Shown: positions 18,067 to 26,678 of the stretch, piece after piece
Layout of the letters: each line of letters begins with the position of its first letter
Numbering within the stretch: the stretch's first letter is position 1
Source of the DNA: Pseudooceanicola lipolyticus
GTDB lineage: Bacteria; Pseudomonadota; Alphaproteobacteria; Rhodobacterales; Rhodobacteraceae
NCBI RefSeq assembly: GCF_002786325.1
Contig: NZ_PGTB01000004.1
Span: forward strand, 1 to 64,000
Direction of reading: 5' to 3'
Length of the DNA stretch: 64,000 nt
The notes under the pieces: generated by a model
Told to the model about the DNA's origin: nothing
The model's database searches: none
The model's input: the letters and a program-made list of their open reading frames with translations, nothing else
Translations under genes and position numbers: made by a program

Positions 18067-19482
18067 TTGCCGAGCGACCGCGCACCGATCATCCTTTGGT
18101 TTCGCCGCGACCTGCGGCTGGCCGACCATCCCGCCCTGACCGCGGCGGCGCAAGGCGGTCGGCCGGTGATCCCGGTATTCATCCTCGATGATGAAACCGA
18201 TGCCTTGGGCGCGGCGCCGAAATGGCGGCTGGGGCAGGGGCTGGAGCGTTTCGCCGCGGCGCTGGAGAACAAGGGCAGCCGTCTGATCCTGCGGCGGGGC
18301 AAGGCGCAGGAGGTGCTGCGCAAGCTGATCCGCGAAACCGGCGCCGGGGCGGTCTATTGGTCGCGGCTATACGATCCGGACAGCATCGCCCGCGACAGCG
18401 CGGTGAAAAAGGCGCTGGAGGATGACGGGATCGAGGCGCGGTCCTTTGCCGGGCATCTGGTCTTCGAACCCTGGACCGTCGAAACCGAAAGCGGCGGCCA
18501 TTACAAGGTGTTCTCGCCGATGTGGAAATCGGTGCGCAACCGCGAGATCGACGCGCCACTGCCCGAACCGGGAAGGTTGAACGCCCCCGAAAGCTGGCCC
18601 GGTTCCGATGCCCTGGAGGACTGGAAGCTTGGCGCGGCGATGAATCGCGGCGCGGCGGTGGTGCAGGACCATTGCCGCCCGGGCGAGGCGGCGGCGCAGG
18701 AACGGTTCGACTGGTTCATGGAAGAAGCCGCCGAACGCTATGCGTCGCGGCGCGACATGGTTGCGCAGGATGCCACCTCGGGCCTGTCCGAATACCTGTC
18801 GCTGGGCGAGATCAGCGCCCGCCGCTGCTGGGCCGTGGCCCAGCGTGACGGCGGCAAGGGGGCCGAGACCTTCCGCAAGGAACTGGCCTGGCGCGAGTTT
18901 GCCTATCAGCTGATGTACCACACCCCGCGCATCCTCAGCGGCAACTGGCGCGAGGAATGGGACGGCTTTCCCTGGAACGAGGATGAACGGTTCCGCGAGG
19001 TCCAGCGTTGGAAACACGCCCGGACCGGGGTGCGGCTGGTGGATGCCGGGCTGCGCGAGATGTACGTGACCGGTCGGATGCACAACCGCGCCCGGATGAT
19101 TGTCGCGAGCTATCTGACCAAACACCTGATGTGCCACTGGAAAATCGGCATGGAGTGGTTTGCCGACTGCTTGATCGACTGGGATCCGGCCTCGAACGCG
19201 ATGGGCTGGCAATGGGTGGCCGGCTCCGGCCCCGATGCCGCGCCCTATTTCCGCGTCTTCAATCCGGAAACGCAGGCGCAGAAATTCGACCCCGACGAAA
19301 CCTATCTCAAACGCTGGATCGCCGAGGGCCAGGTCGATCCCGGCGCCGAGGCGCTGAGCTATTTCGACGCGGTGCCGCGCAGCTGGAACCTGTCGCCGGA
19401 CGATCCTTATTCCGAGCCGGTGGTCGGCCTGAAAGAAGGCCGCGAGGCGGCGCTGGCGGCCTATCAGCAACGCCGGTCCTGA
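18067..19482 (+). CDS. phr: Deoxyribodipyrimidine photolyase, class I
   Basis: The 471-residue protein starts at TTG with AGGAGG about five bases upstream. The N-terminal alpha/beta domain (IILWFRRDLRLADHPAL) would hold the antenna cofactor; the C-terminal helical domain binds FAD and shows FRKELAWREFAYQLMYH, RTGVRLVDAGLREMY, MHNRARMIVASYLTKHL and QWVAGSGPDAAPYFRVFNP with the Trp residues of the electron chain. The enzyme repairs cyclobutane pyrimidine dimers with blue light. trgA lies downstream in the same direction. Confidence 0.9.
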   Translation: MPSDRAPIILWFRRDLRLADHPALTAAAQGGRPVIPVFILDDETDALGAAPKWRLGQGLERFAAALENKGSRLILRRGKAQEVLRKLIRETGAGAVYWSRLYDPDSIARDSAVKKALEDDGIEARSFAGHLVFEPWTVETESGGHYKVFSPMWKSVRNREIDAPLPEPGRLNAPESWPGSDALEDWKLGAAMNRGAAVVQDHCRPGEAAAQERFDWFMEEAAERYASRRDMVAQDATSGLSEYLSLGEISARRCWAVAQRDGGKGAETFRKELAWREFAYQLMYHTPRILSGNWREEWDGFPWNEDERFREVQRWKHARTGVRLVDAGLREMYVTGRMHNRARMIVASYLTKHLMCHWKIGMEWFADCLIDWDPASNAMGWQWVAGSGPDAAPYFRVFNPETQAQKFDPDETYLKRWIAEGQVDPGAEALSYFDAVPRSWNLSPDDPYSEPVVGLKEGREAALAAYQQRRS

Positions 19483-19630
19483 CCGGGCCCATGTTCCGCA
19501 CAGATGAATTTTGACAACAGAGTCAAAAGGATGTGGAAATACCAATTGACTTCGCCGGTGCCAGCCCGTGACATTGCGGCGCCGCCGATGTCGCGCCCTT
19601 TCAGCCGCGGACCCGAAGCATGGAACGAAA

Positions 19631-20071
19631 ATGCCCGACGCCGCCCGTCTAGTTGCCGCACTTGGCCTTGCCCTGATCGCCTTCATCGTTTCAGGCCAGA
19701 TCATGCCGCTGATGCCCGAGGGCATGGATTTCGGCTATTTCACCTGGGTCAATATGGCCCTCGGCGTGCTGACCGGCTGGATCGTGATGGGCAAGCGGGC
19801 GGGCCGGGGGATCACCTCGGCCATCAATAACGGTCTGACCGGCATCGTGGTTCTGGTGTTCTGGGGCGTTTTCGTGCAAGGCGCCTATGAAATGTGGCGC
19901 CAGGCGCTGCGCAACCGCTATGACGGCCCATTCGAGGCGATTGGTGCGATCATCCGCATCGGGCTGAAGGACGGGGCGGTTCTGTTGGCGCCGCATATCA
20001 TCGCGACGCTGCTGATCGGCGGGGTGCTGGCGGGGCTGGCGACAGAATTTGCATGGCGCCGATGGCGCTGA
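19631..20071 (+). CDS. trgA: TrgA family membrane protein
   Basis: The ATG at 19631 gives a 146-residue membrane protein with about four hydrophobic segments (LVAALGLALIAFIVSG, FTWVNMALGVLTGWIVMG, NNGLTGIVVLVFWGVFVQG and a C-terminal one near IIATLLIGGVLAGLA). It matches TrgA of Rhodobacter sphaeroides, part of a tellurite-resistance locus with trgB and cysK; the same three genes follow here in the same order. Its biochemical role is unknown. Longer starts upstream run through low-quality sequence. Confidence 0.8.
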   Translation: MPDAARLVAALGLALIAFIVSGQIMPLMPEGMDFGYFTWVNMALGVLTGWIVMGKRAGRGITSAINNGLTGIVVLVFWGVFVQGAYEMWRQALRNRYDGPFEAIGAIIRIGLKDGAVLLAPHIIATLLIGGVLAGLATEFAWRRWR

Positions 20072-20099
20072 GGGTTTCTTGATCTGAAAGGCAGCAAAC

Positions 20100-21215
20100 G
20101 TGGCTGACCTGTTTTTCTACGGCACGCTCTGCCATGTGCCGCTGCTGGAACGTGTGCTCGGGCGCAGCGGGATTTCCCTGCAGCCCGCCACCTTGCCCGA
20201 CCATGCGGCCTTCTGGGCCGAGGGCGAAGGTTTTCCCCTGCTGGAGCCCGCGCCGGGGCAGCAGGCCACCGGGCTGCTGGCGCGGGAGTTGAGCGCCGAG
20301 GACGAGGCGCGGCTGCGGTTCTACGAGGGCGGCTTCGCGTTCGGCGACAAGCAAGTGACGGTGCAGACGGCGCAGGGCCCGGCCTGTGCAAATGTCTTTT
20401 TTCCCGAACCGGGCCGCTGGGCAACTGGCGCGCCCTGGAACCTGTCCGACTGGCAGGCGCGCTGGGCGGCAATCAACATGCGCGCGGCGGAAGAAATCAT
20501 GGCCTGGTACGGGCGCTTCACCCTCGATCAGATCGCCCGCAACTTCACTCCCATCGGCATTCACGCCACCGCCTGGGTCTCGGCCCGGTCGCGCCCCGCC
20601 GATCCCGACCGTGACGTGACCCGCGATGTCGAGGTTGTCGACCATCGCCGCGCCTACCTGTCCTTTTTTGGCATGGAAGAGATCGAGCTGCGCTTTCGCC
20701 GCCATGACGGCAGCATGAGCGCGGTGCTGAACCGCGGCATGATCAACGTGGGCGAGGCGGTGGTTGTGCTGCCCTATGATCCGGTGCTGGACCGGGTGCT
20801 GCTGGTCGAACAGTTCCGCGCGCCGGTTTTCATGGCCGGCGACCGGGCGCCCTGGGTGTGGGAGCCGGTGGCGGGGCTGGTCGATCCCGGCGAAACACCC
20901 GAGACCTCGGCCCATCGCGAGGCCGAGGAAGAGGCGGGGCTGAACCTGCGGCGGCTGGAACCGGCCGGCGGGGTCTATTCCTCGACCGGTTCGTCGAACG
21001 AGTTCCTCAACCTTTTCATCGGCATCGCCGACCTGTCGGGCCAGCCCAATGGCGGTGGCGGACTGGATCATGAAGGCGAGGACATCCGCAGCGCGATCCT
21101 CAGCTATGACGCGTTGATGGACGGGGTGGACCGGCACCTCTATCGCGACATGCCGCTGGTCACCTGCGCGCTGTGGCTGGCGCGGCATCGCGAGCGGCTG
21201 CGCAAACAGGGATAA
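20100..21215 (+). CDS. trgB: TrgB-type NUDIX hydrolase with N-terminal cyclotransferase-like domain
   Basis: The 371-residue protein starts at GTG 28 bases after trgA. Residues 1 to about 130 resemble gamma-glutamylcyclotransferase-like proteins (LFFYGTLCHVPLLERVLGR). Residues about 185-371 are an ADP-ribose pyrophosphatase: MINVGEAVVVLPYDP, then the NUDIX box from GLVDPGETPE through HREAEEEAGL. In R. sphaeroides the homologous gene contributes to tellurite resistance. The NUDIX half likely cleaves ADP-ribose or another ADP-sugar; how that links to tellurite is not known. Confidence 0.85.
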   Translation: MADLFFYGTLCHVPLLERVLGRSGISLQPATLPDHAAFWAEGEGFPLLEPAPGQQATGLLARELSAEDEARLRFYEGGFAFGDKQVTVQTAQGPACANVFFPEPGRWATGAPWNLSDWQARWAAINMRAAEEIMAWYGRFTLDQIARNFTPIGIHATAWVSARSRPADPDRDVTRDVEVVDHRRAYLSFFGMEEIELRFRRHDGSMSAVLNRGMINVGEAVVVLPYDPVLDRVLLVEQFRAPVFMAGDRAPWVWEPVAGLVDPGETPETSAHREAEEEAGLNLRRLEPAGGVYSSTGSSNEFLNLFIGIADLSGQPNGGGGLDHEGEDIRSAILSYDALMDGVDRHLYRDMPLVTCALWLARHRERLRKQG

Positions 21216-21382
21216 CATCCCGCGCGACGCCGGGGCAGGCGCGACAGGCGTTCCATTTGCCGCCGCACCGCAGGCGCGGAACTGGCATTGCGGCGCCGGT
21301 GCAGGACCGCTGTTTGCCCTCAGCCGCTTGTGGTTGCAGGGATGCCCGGCTACAGCTTAGTCAAGATATTGGAGGACGTCCC

Positions 21383-22417
21383 ATGCGCATCGCACGCGAC
21401 CTGGCCGAGGCAGTCGGCAACACACCCCTGATCCGGCTGAAACGGGCCAGCGAGGAAACCGGCTGCGAGATCCTGGGCAAGGCCGAATTCATGAACCCCG
21501 GACAATCGGTCAAGGACCGCGCCGCGCTGTGGATCATCCGCGATGCGGTTGCACGCGGCGATTTGCAGCCCGGCGGCACCATCGTCGAAGGCACCGCCGG
21601 CAATACCGGCATCGGCCTGGCGCTGGTGGGGGCGTCTTTGGGGTTTCGCACGGTGATCGTGATCCCGGAAACCCAGAGCCAGGAAAAGAAGGATATGATC
21701 ACCCTGGCCGGGGCCGAGCTGGTCCAGGTGCCGGCGGCGCCCTATAAGAATCCGAACAATTACGTGCGCTATTCGCAGCGTCTGGCCGAAGAGATTGCCA
21801 AGAGCGAACAAAATGGCGCGATCTGGGCCAACCAGTTCGACAATGTCGCCAACCGGCAGGCGCATATCGACGGCACCGGCCCGGAAATCTGGGAACAGAC
21901 CGGCGGCAAGGTCGATGGCTTTGTCTGCTCGGTCGGCTCGGGCGGGACACTGGCCGGGGTCGGCATGGCGCTGCAGCCCAAGGGGGTGAAGATCGGCCTG
22001 GCCGATCCGATGGGGTCCGGCATCTATTCGCTTTATGACCAGGGTGAGGCCAAACCCGAAGGCAGTTCGATCACCGAGGGCATCGGCCAGGGCCGGATCA
22101 CCGCCAATCTCGACGGGTTCCGCCCCGATTTCCTGTACCAGATCCCCGATGAAGAGGCGCTGCCCTATGTCTTCGACCTGTTGTCGGACGAGGGGCTGTG
22201 CGTCGGCGGATCGACCGGTATTAACGTGGCCGGGGCGGTCCGGCTGGCCCGCGAGTTGGGGCCGGGCCATACCATCGTGACCATCTTGTGCGACTATGGC
22301 ACGCGTTATCAGTCCAAGCTGTTCAATCCCGAATTCCTGAAGGAAAAGGGCCTGCCGGTGCCGGGCTGGATGACCCGCGCCCCCGCGTCGATCCCCGGCG
22401 TTTTCGTGGACAGCTGA
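21383..22417 (+). CDS. cysK: Cysteine synthase A
   Basis: The 344-residue O-acetylserine sulfhydrylase starts at the ATG at 21383, after TTGGAGGACGTCCC. It joins sulfide to O-acetylserine to give cysteine, using PLP. The Schiff-base Lys is residue 44 in NPGQSVKDRAA; the phosphate loop is seen as VGSGGTLAGVG and the substrate loop as EGTAGNTGIGLA. It is third in the trgA-trgB-cysK order known from R. sphaeroides, where it adds to tellurite resistance through cysteine supply. A 167-base gap before it suggests its own promoter. Confidence 0.9.
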   Translation: MRIARDLAEAVGNTPLIRLKRASEETGCEILGKAEFMNPGQSVKDRAALWIIRDAVARGDLQPGGTIVEGTAGNTGIGLALVGASLGFRTVIVIPETQSQEKKDMITLAGAELVQVPAAPYKNPNNYVRYSQRLAEEIAKSEQNGAIWANQFDNVANRQAHIDGTGPEIWEQTGGKVDGFVCSVGSGGTLAGVGMALQPKGVKIGLADPMGSGIYSLYDQGEAKPEGSSITEGIGQGRITANLDGFRPDFLYQIPDEEALPYVFDLLSDEGLCVGGSTGINVAGAVRLARELGPGHTIVTILCDYGTRYQSKLFNPEFLKEKGLPVPGWMTRAPASIPGVFVDS

Positions 22418-22428
22418 GCCGGCGCGCC

Positions 22429-24828
22429 ATGGCATATCCGCATTTCGCGATTCTGCGGACATGGCTGTTGGTGCTGGGCCTGGTGTTCTGGGCCTGCGCC
22501 GCGCTGGCGCAGGAGCCGATCAATTATGAGGACTGGACGCGCACCGCGAACCGTGCCGAAACCACCATCGAGACCGGCCGCGCCTCGGACCAGGCGCTGG
22601 AGGTGCTGCGCCGCGACCTGGCCGCCTGGCGGGAAAGCTTCCTGTCGGCGCAAAGCCAGAACAGCGAGCGCATCGACACCCTGCGCCAGCAGATTGCCGC
22701 CCTGGGTCCGGCGCCCGATACCGAGGCCGGCGAACAACCCGAAAGTACAGATGTCGCCGCTCGGCGGGCAGAGCTGAACGAACAGCTGTCGCGCCTGCGC
22801 GCACCGGTGGTGTCGGCCGAAGAGGCCTATACCCGCGCCGACGGGCTGATCCGCGAGATCGACAACCTGATACGGGAACGGCGCACCAACCGGTTGCTGG
22901 AACTGGGGCCCACCCCGCTGAACCCGGCGCATTGGACCGAAACCGGCCAGGCATTGCTGCAAACCCTGGGGGAAATTGTCGACGAGACCAGCACTGCCTG
23001 GGAATCGCCCGTTGAACGTCGGCAGCTCTATTCCAACCTTCCGGTGGTTCTGCTGCTGCTGGTGCTGGGCCTGGTGCTGATCGCGCGCGGCCGCCGCTGG
23101 GTCACCCGGCTGGTCAATTTCCTGCGCAGCCGCACCCGGCCGGGATCGGAAGTGTCCAGCTTTATCGCCTCGCTGGGGCAGATCGTGGTGCCGCTGGCGG
23201 GGCTGCTGCTGTTGACCATCGCCGCGCAGCTGACCGGGCTGATCGGCATTCACGGCCAGCCGCTGATCGAGCACCTGGCCGGGTGGGGGGCGACCATCCT
23301 GCTGACCTGGTGGGTGGGCGAACGGGTGTTTTCGCGCAGCGATCGCACCGCCGCGTTTCAGCTGGAACCGGCCCGCCGCAAGGAGGCGCGGTTCTACAGC
23401 ATCGTTTTCGGCATCGGCCTGGTGGCGCATGATCTGATCGGCACGGCCAGCATCAGCGGATCCTATTCTTCCAATGTCACCAACGTGCTGGAACTGCCGG
23501 TTCTGGTGCTGGTCGGGCTGACGCTGTTCCGGATGGGGCAGATCCTGTCCTCGGTGAACCCGAACACCGATGAGGAGACCGAACAGGTCTTTGGCATGCG
23601 GCTGATGTGGCTGGTCGGCAAGGCGGCGATGCTGATCGGCGTGGTCGGCCCGGTGATGGGCGCCATCGGCTATAGCGCCGCGGCCACGGCGCTGGTCTAT
23701 CCGGCGGTGTCATCGCTGCTTCTGTTCGCGCTGCTGGTGGTGTTCCAGCGGCTGTTCTACGAGATCTATTTCCTGATCACCGGCGAACGCGATGCCGAAA
23801 CCGGCGGGCTGATCCCGGTGCTGATGGGCTTTGCCCTGAGCCTGGCGGCGCTGCCGGTGCTGGCGCTGATCTGGGGCGCCCGCGTCGCCGACCTGACCGA
23901 GCTGTGGGCGCGGTTCCAGGAGGGTTTTGCCGTCGGCGACAGCCGTATCTCGCCGGTCGATTTCCTGACCTTCGTCATCGTCTTCATGCTGGGCTATCTG
24001 GCGACGCGGCTGGTGCAGGGGGCGCTGCGCTCGGTCGTGTTGCCCAAGACCCGGATCGACGCCGGCGGGCAGACCGCGCTGCTGTCCGGGATCAGCTATG
24101 TCGGTATCTTCCTGGCCGGGCTGATCGCCATCACCAGCGCCGGCATCGACCTGACCGCGCTGGGCTATGTCGCCGGGGCGCTGTCGGTCGGCATCGGCTT
24201 TGGCCTGCAGAACATCGTGTCGAACTTCGTCTCGGGCATCATCCTGCTGATCGAACGGCCGATCTCCAAGGGCGACTGGATCGCGGTGGGCTCGCAGATG
24301 GGCTATGTCCGCGACATCTCGGTCCGCTCCACCCGGATCGAAACCTTCGACCGCACCGACGTGATCGTGCCGAATTCGGACCTGATCAGCGGTACGGTCA
24401 CCAATTATACCCGCGGCAACACAATCGGCCGGGTGATCGTCGGCATCGGCGTCGCCTATGGCACCGACACCCGCAAGGTCGAAGCCGTCCTGACCGAGAT
24501 TGCCAATTCGCACCCGATGGTGCTGGCCAATCCGGCCCCCTTTATCGCCTTCAAGGAATTCGGCGCCGACAGCATGAATTTCGAGATCCGGGCGATCCTG
24601 CGCGACGTCAACTGGGTGCTGGCGGTGCAGACCGAGATGAACCACCTGATTGCCAAGCGCTTTGCCGAAGAGGGGATCGAGATTCCCTTCGCCCAGCGCG
24701 ACGTCTGGCTGCGCAACCCCGAGGCGCTGCGCGGCGGTGACGCCACGCCGGCCAACAGCGCACCGGATGACACCACCGATCCGCCCAAGGCGCCGGAGAC
24801 GCCCGACAACCCCGAGGTGCCGCGATGA
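22429..24828 (+). CDS. DUF3772 mechanosensitive ion channel (MscS family)
   Basis: The 799-residue protein starts at the ATG at 22429, 11 bases after cysK. It has a signal peptide (residues 1 to about 24, ending CAALAQE), a periplasmic coiled-coil-rich region with the DUF3772 domain to about residue 200, around eight hydrophobic segments, and the MscS pore domain at about 582-770. The pore helix VGIGFGLQNIVSNFVSG, the beta domain (ISKGDWIAVG) and VIVPNSDLISGTVTNYTRG are all intact. It opens under membrane tension to release solutes in hypo-osmotic shock. The tail is Pro- and Thr-rich. The stop overlaps the alaX start (ATGA). Confidence 0.9.
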   Translation: MAYPHFAILRTWLLVLGLVFWACAALAQEPINYEDWTRTANRAETTIETGRASDQALEVLRRDLAAWRESFLSAQSQNSERIDTLRQQIAALGPAPDTEAGEQPESTDVAARRAELNEQLSRLRAPVVSAEEAYTRADGLIREIDNLIRERRTNRLLELGPTPLNPAHWTETGQALLQTLGEIVDETSTAWESPVERRQLYSNLPVVLLLLVLGLVLIARGRRWVTRLVNFLRSRTRPGSEVSSFIASLGQIVVPLAGLLLLTIAAQLTGLIGIHGQPLIEHLAGWGATILLTWWVGERVFSRSDRTAAFQLEPARRKEARFYSIVFGIGLVAHDLIGTASISGSYSSNVTNVLELPVLVLVGLTLFRMGQILSSVNPNTDEETEQVFGMRLMWLVGKAAMLIGVVGPVMGAIGYSAAATALVYPAVSSLLLFALLVVFQRLFYEIYFLITGERDAETGGLIPVLMGFALSLAALPVLALIWGARVADLTELWARFQEGFAVGDSRISPVDFLTFVIVFMLGYLATRLVQGALRSVVLPKTRIDAGGQTALLSGISYVGIFLAGLIAITSAGIDLTALGYVAGALSVGIGFGLQNIVSNFVSGIILLIERPISKGDWIAVGSQMGYVRDISVRSTRIETFDRTDVIVPNSDLISGTVTNYTRGNTIGRVIVGIGVAYGTDTRKVEAVLTEIANSHPMVLANPAPFIAFKEFGADSMNFEIRAILRDVNWVLAVQTEMNHLIAKRFAEEGIEIPFAQRDVWLRNPEALRGGDATPANSAPDDTTDPPKAPETPDNPEVPR

Positions 24829-25541
24829 CCGAGGCGCTGTTCCTCGCTGACGCCTACGCGCGTAGCGCCTCGGGCCGGGTGGTGGGCCATACAGCGGACG
24901 GCGCGGTGCTGCTGGACCGCAGCCTGTTCTACGCCACCGGCGGCGGCCAGCCGGGCGACAGCGGCTGGCTGGAGTGGTCGGGCGGTCGGATGGCGGTGGC
25001 CGACACCGTCAAGGCTGGCCCCGAGGATATCGCGCTGGTGCCGGCCGAAGGTGCCGTGGCGCCGCCGCCGGGGGCCGAGGTGACCCAGCAGATCGACTGG
25101 GAGCGCCGCTGGGGGCACATGCGGGTGCATACCGCGCTGCACCTGCTGTCGGTGGTGATCCCGTTGCCGGTGACCGGCGGGGCGATCTCGCAGGGGCGCG
25201 GACGGCTGGACTTCAACATGCCCGAGGCGCCCGCCGACAAGGCGGCGCTGGAGGCGGAACTGGTGGCCCTGATCGCCCGCGACCTGAAGGTCAGCGACAG
25301 CTGGATCACCGATGCCGAGCTGGACGCCAATCCCGGCCTGGTCAAAACCATGTCGGTCCGCCCGCCGCGCGGCGCCGGGCGCGTCCGGCTGGTGCGCATC
25401 GGGCAGGGCGCGGCCCAGGTCGATCTGCAGCCCTGCGGCGGCACCCATGTGCGCCGCACCGGTGAAATCGGCGCCGTGCGGCTGGGCAAGATCGAAAAGA
25501 AGGGCAAGCAGAACCGTCGGGTCTACCTGCATCTGGACTGA
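24825..25541 (+). CDS. alaX: Alanyl-tRNA editing protein AlaX
   Basis: The 238-residue protein is a free-standing editing domain related to the C-terminal half of AlaRS. It hydrolyses Ser-tRNA(Ala) made in error. The zinc site is visible: MRVHTALHLLS gives HxxxH and LQPCGGTHVRRTGEIG gives the Cys and His. An N-terminal barrel with DRSLFYATGGGQPGD makes it the AlaX-M type. Its ATG overlaps the mscS-like stop by four bases, so the two are translated together although their functions differ. Confidence 0.9.
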   Translation: MTEALFLADAYARSASGRVVGHTADGAVLLDRSLFYATGGGQPGDSGWLEWSGGRMAVADTVKAGPEDIALVPAEGAVAPPPGAEVTQQIDWERRWGHMRVHTALHLLSVVIPLPVTGGAISQGRGRLDFNMPEAPADKAALEAELVALIARDLKVSDSWITDAELDANPGLVKTMSVRPPRGAGRVRLVRIGQGAAQVDLQPCGGTHVRRTGEIGAVRLGKIEKKGKQNRRVYLHLD

Positions 25542-25759
25542 GGTTTGCCGCGTTTCGCAGCGGAATTTGTGACACCCTGCCATACCGTTACCGATTTTCG
25601 ATTTCCTTCAACGAAGTGATTTGACGGCTTCACGAAAGCCGGGCATGAGAAATCACTTGCGCTGTGTTCCTTTACGGCTTTTCGGTCAAATTCGTCGCGT
25701 CCGACCGGCACGACGGGACCATGGTGGCAAGGGCTCCAACCTTTATCTTCGGATCAATC

Positions 25760-26305
25760 ATGTTCGCTAAGATTAGTGCGTTCTTGCTCGCTGTGGCGAT
25801 TGCCACGGCATTGCCGGGGAATGGCCGGGCCGCTGTGGTGTCTTCCGACATCACCGTGAACGCCGCCTATTCCAAGACAGGAACTCTGCTTTCCGGCCAG
25901 ACTCTCGAGTTCAAATTCAAGGCCCTGCAGGCGCTCTTCATTGACGCTTTCAGCCTGTCGGCCACGGGCACGAATTCGGGCAATGACCTGAACAAGGTCA
26001 CGTTCGGATACACGACCCCGACCTCCGATTTCTTCGACACCGTCGTTACCGTCGGGAAAGCCTCGTTTGCGGGTGATTTCCTGGTCGGAACGATTTTCCC
26101 CAAGGGCACGATTTTCTCGATCTTCTTTGAAGAGCGCGGAATCAAGAACCCTGTCGGCGTGACCGTCTCGTTCCAGACGGCCAGCCCGGTGCCGGTGCCC
26201 GCCACCGGCCTGCTGCTTGGAACCGTCCTGCTGGCTGCTGGCGCCGTTGCCCGCCGCTCGCTCAAGGCGGCCGCCGGGCGCCCTGCCGGTCTGCTGCCCG
26301 CATGA
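25760..26305 (+). CDS. VPLPA-CTERM sorting-domain protein
   Basis: The 181-residue protein starts at the ATG at 25760, the start of a signal peptide (MFAKISAFLLAVAIATALPG). The middle is a beta-rich domain of unknown function. The C-terminus has the full sorting signal: a Pro-rich motif (PVPVPATG), a hydrophobic helix (LLLGTVLLAAGAVA) and a basic end (RRSLKAAAGR). Such tails are cut by an exosortase-type protease of Rhodobacterales, linked to extracellular polysaccharide export. No exosortase is in the window. A strong terminator follows. Codon use is less GC-biased than in its neighbours. Confidence 0.8.
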   Translation: MFAKISAFLLAVAIATALPGNGRAAVVSSDITVNAAYSKTGTLLSGQTLEFKFKALQALFIDAFSLSATGTNSGNDLNKVTFGYTTPTSDFFDTVVTVGKASFAGDFLVGTIFPKGTIFSIFFEERGIKNPVGVTVSFQTASPVPVPATGLLLGTVLLAAGAVARRSLKAAAGRPAGLLPA

Positions 26306-26312
26306 CCCCCCT

Positions 26313-26343
26313 CCGGCGCCGGCCTTCCGGCGCCGGTCTTTTT
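26313..26343 (+). terminator. Rho-independent terminator after the CTERM gene
   Basis: A 10-bp perfect stem CCGGCGCCGG (26313-26322 with 26327-26336) with a CCTT loop is followed by TCTTTTT to 26343. Confidence 0.9.
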
Positions 26344-26418
26344 GGCACGAATTCCCGCTGCAAAATGGCCAACTTCCTCTTGTGCGCAGCCCCCCAGGGG
26401 CGTTAAGAGGGCCTCTAC

Positions 26419-26508
26419 GGAGAGGTGGCCGAGTGGTCGAAGGCGCACGCCTGGAAAGTGTGTAGGCGGGAAACCGTCTCCAGGGTTCGAATCCCTGTCT
26501 CTCCGCCA
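26419..26508 (+). tRNA. tRNA-Ser (anticodon GGA)
   Basis: The 90-base gene folds as a class II tRNA. The acceptor stem is GGAGAGG with TCTCTCC (one G-T pair), the discriminator is G and CCA is encoded. The D-arm region is GTGGCCGAGTGGTCGAAGG, the anticodon loop CTGGAAA gives GGA, there is a long variable arm (TAGGCGGGAAACCGTCT), and the T arm is CAGGGTTCGAATCCCTG. It reads UCC and UCU serine codons. It marks the switch from conserved to accessory gene content in this window. Confidence 0.95.
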
Positions 26509-26678
26509 CCGACCGATCGCCATGAAGCTCATGTCGAAAAGCCACCGTTTTTCCAGAGAGTTCTCTCGTTAGTGGACGACCGGTTTCGGTCGGGCCCTCC
26601 CTGCGGGCCAGAGATCAGCAAGCACGGCTCGGGTCACTGGCTAAGGGTGCGTGGGCGAAAGGGGCGGACGGCACGCGC

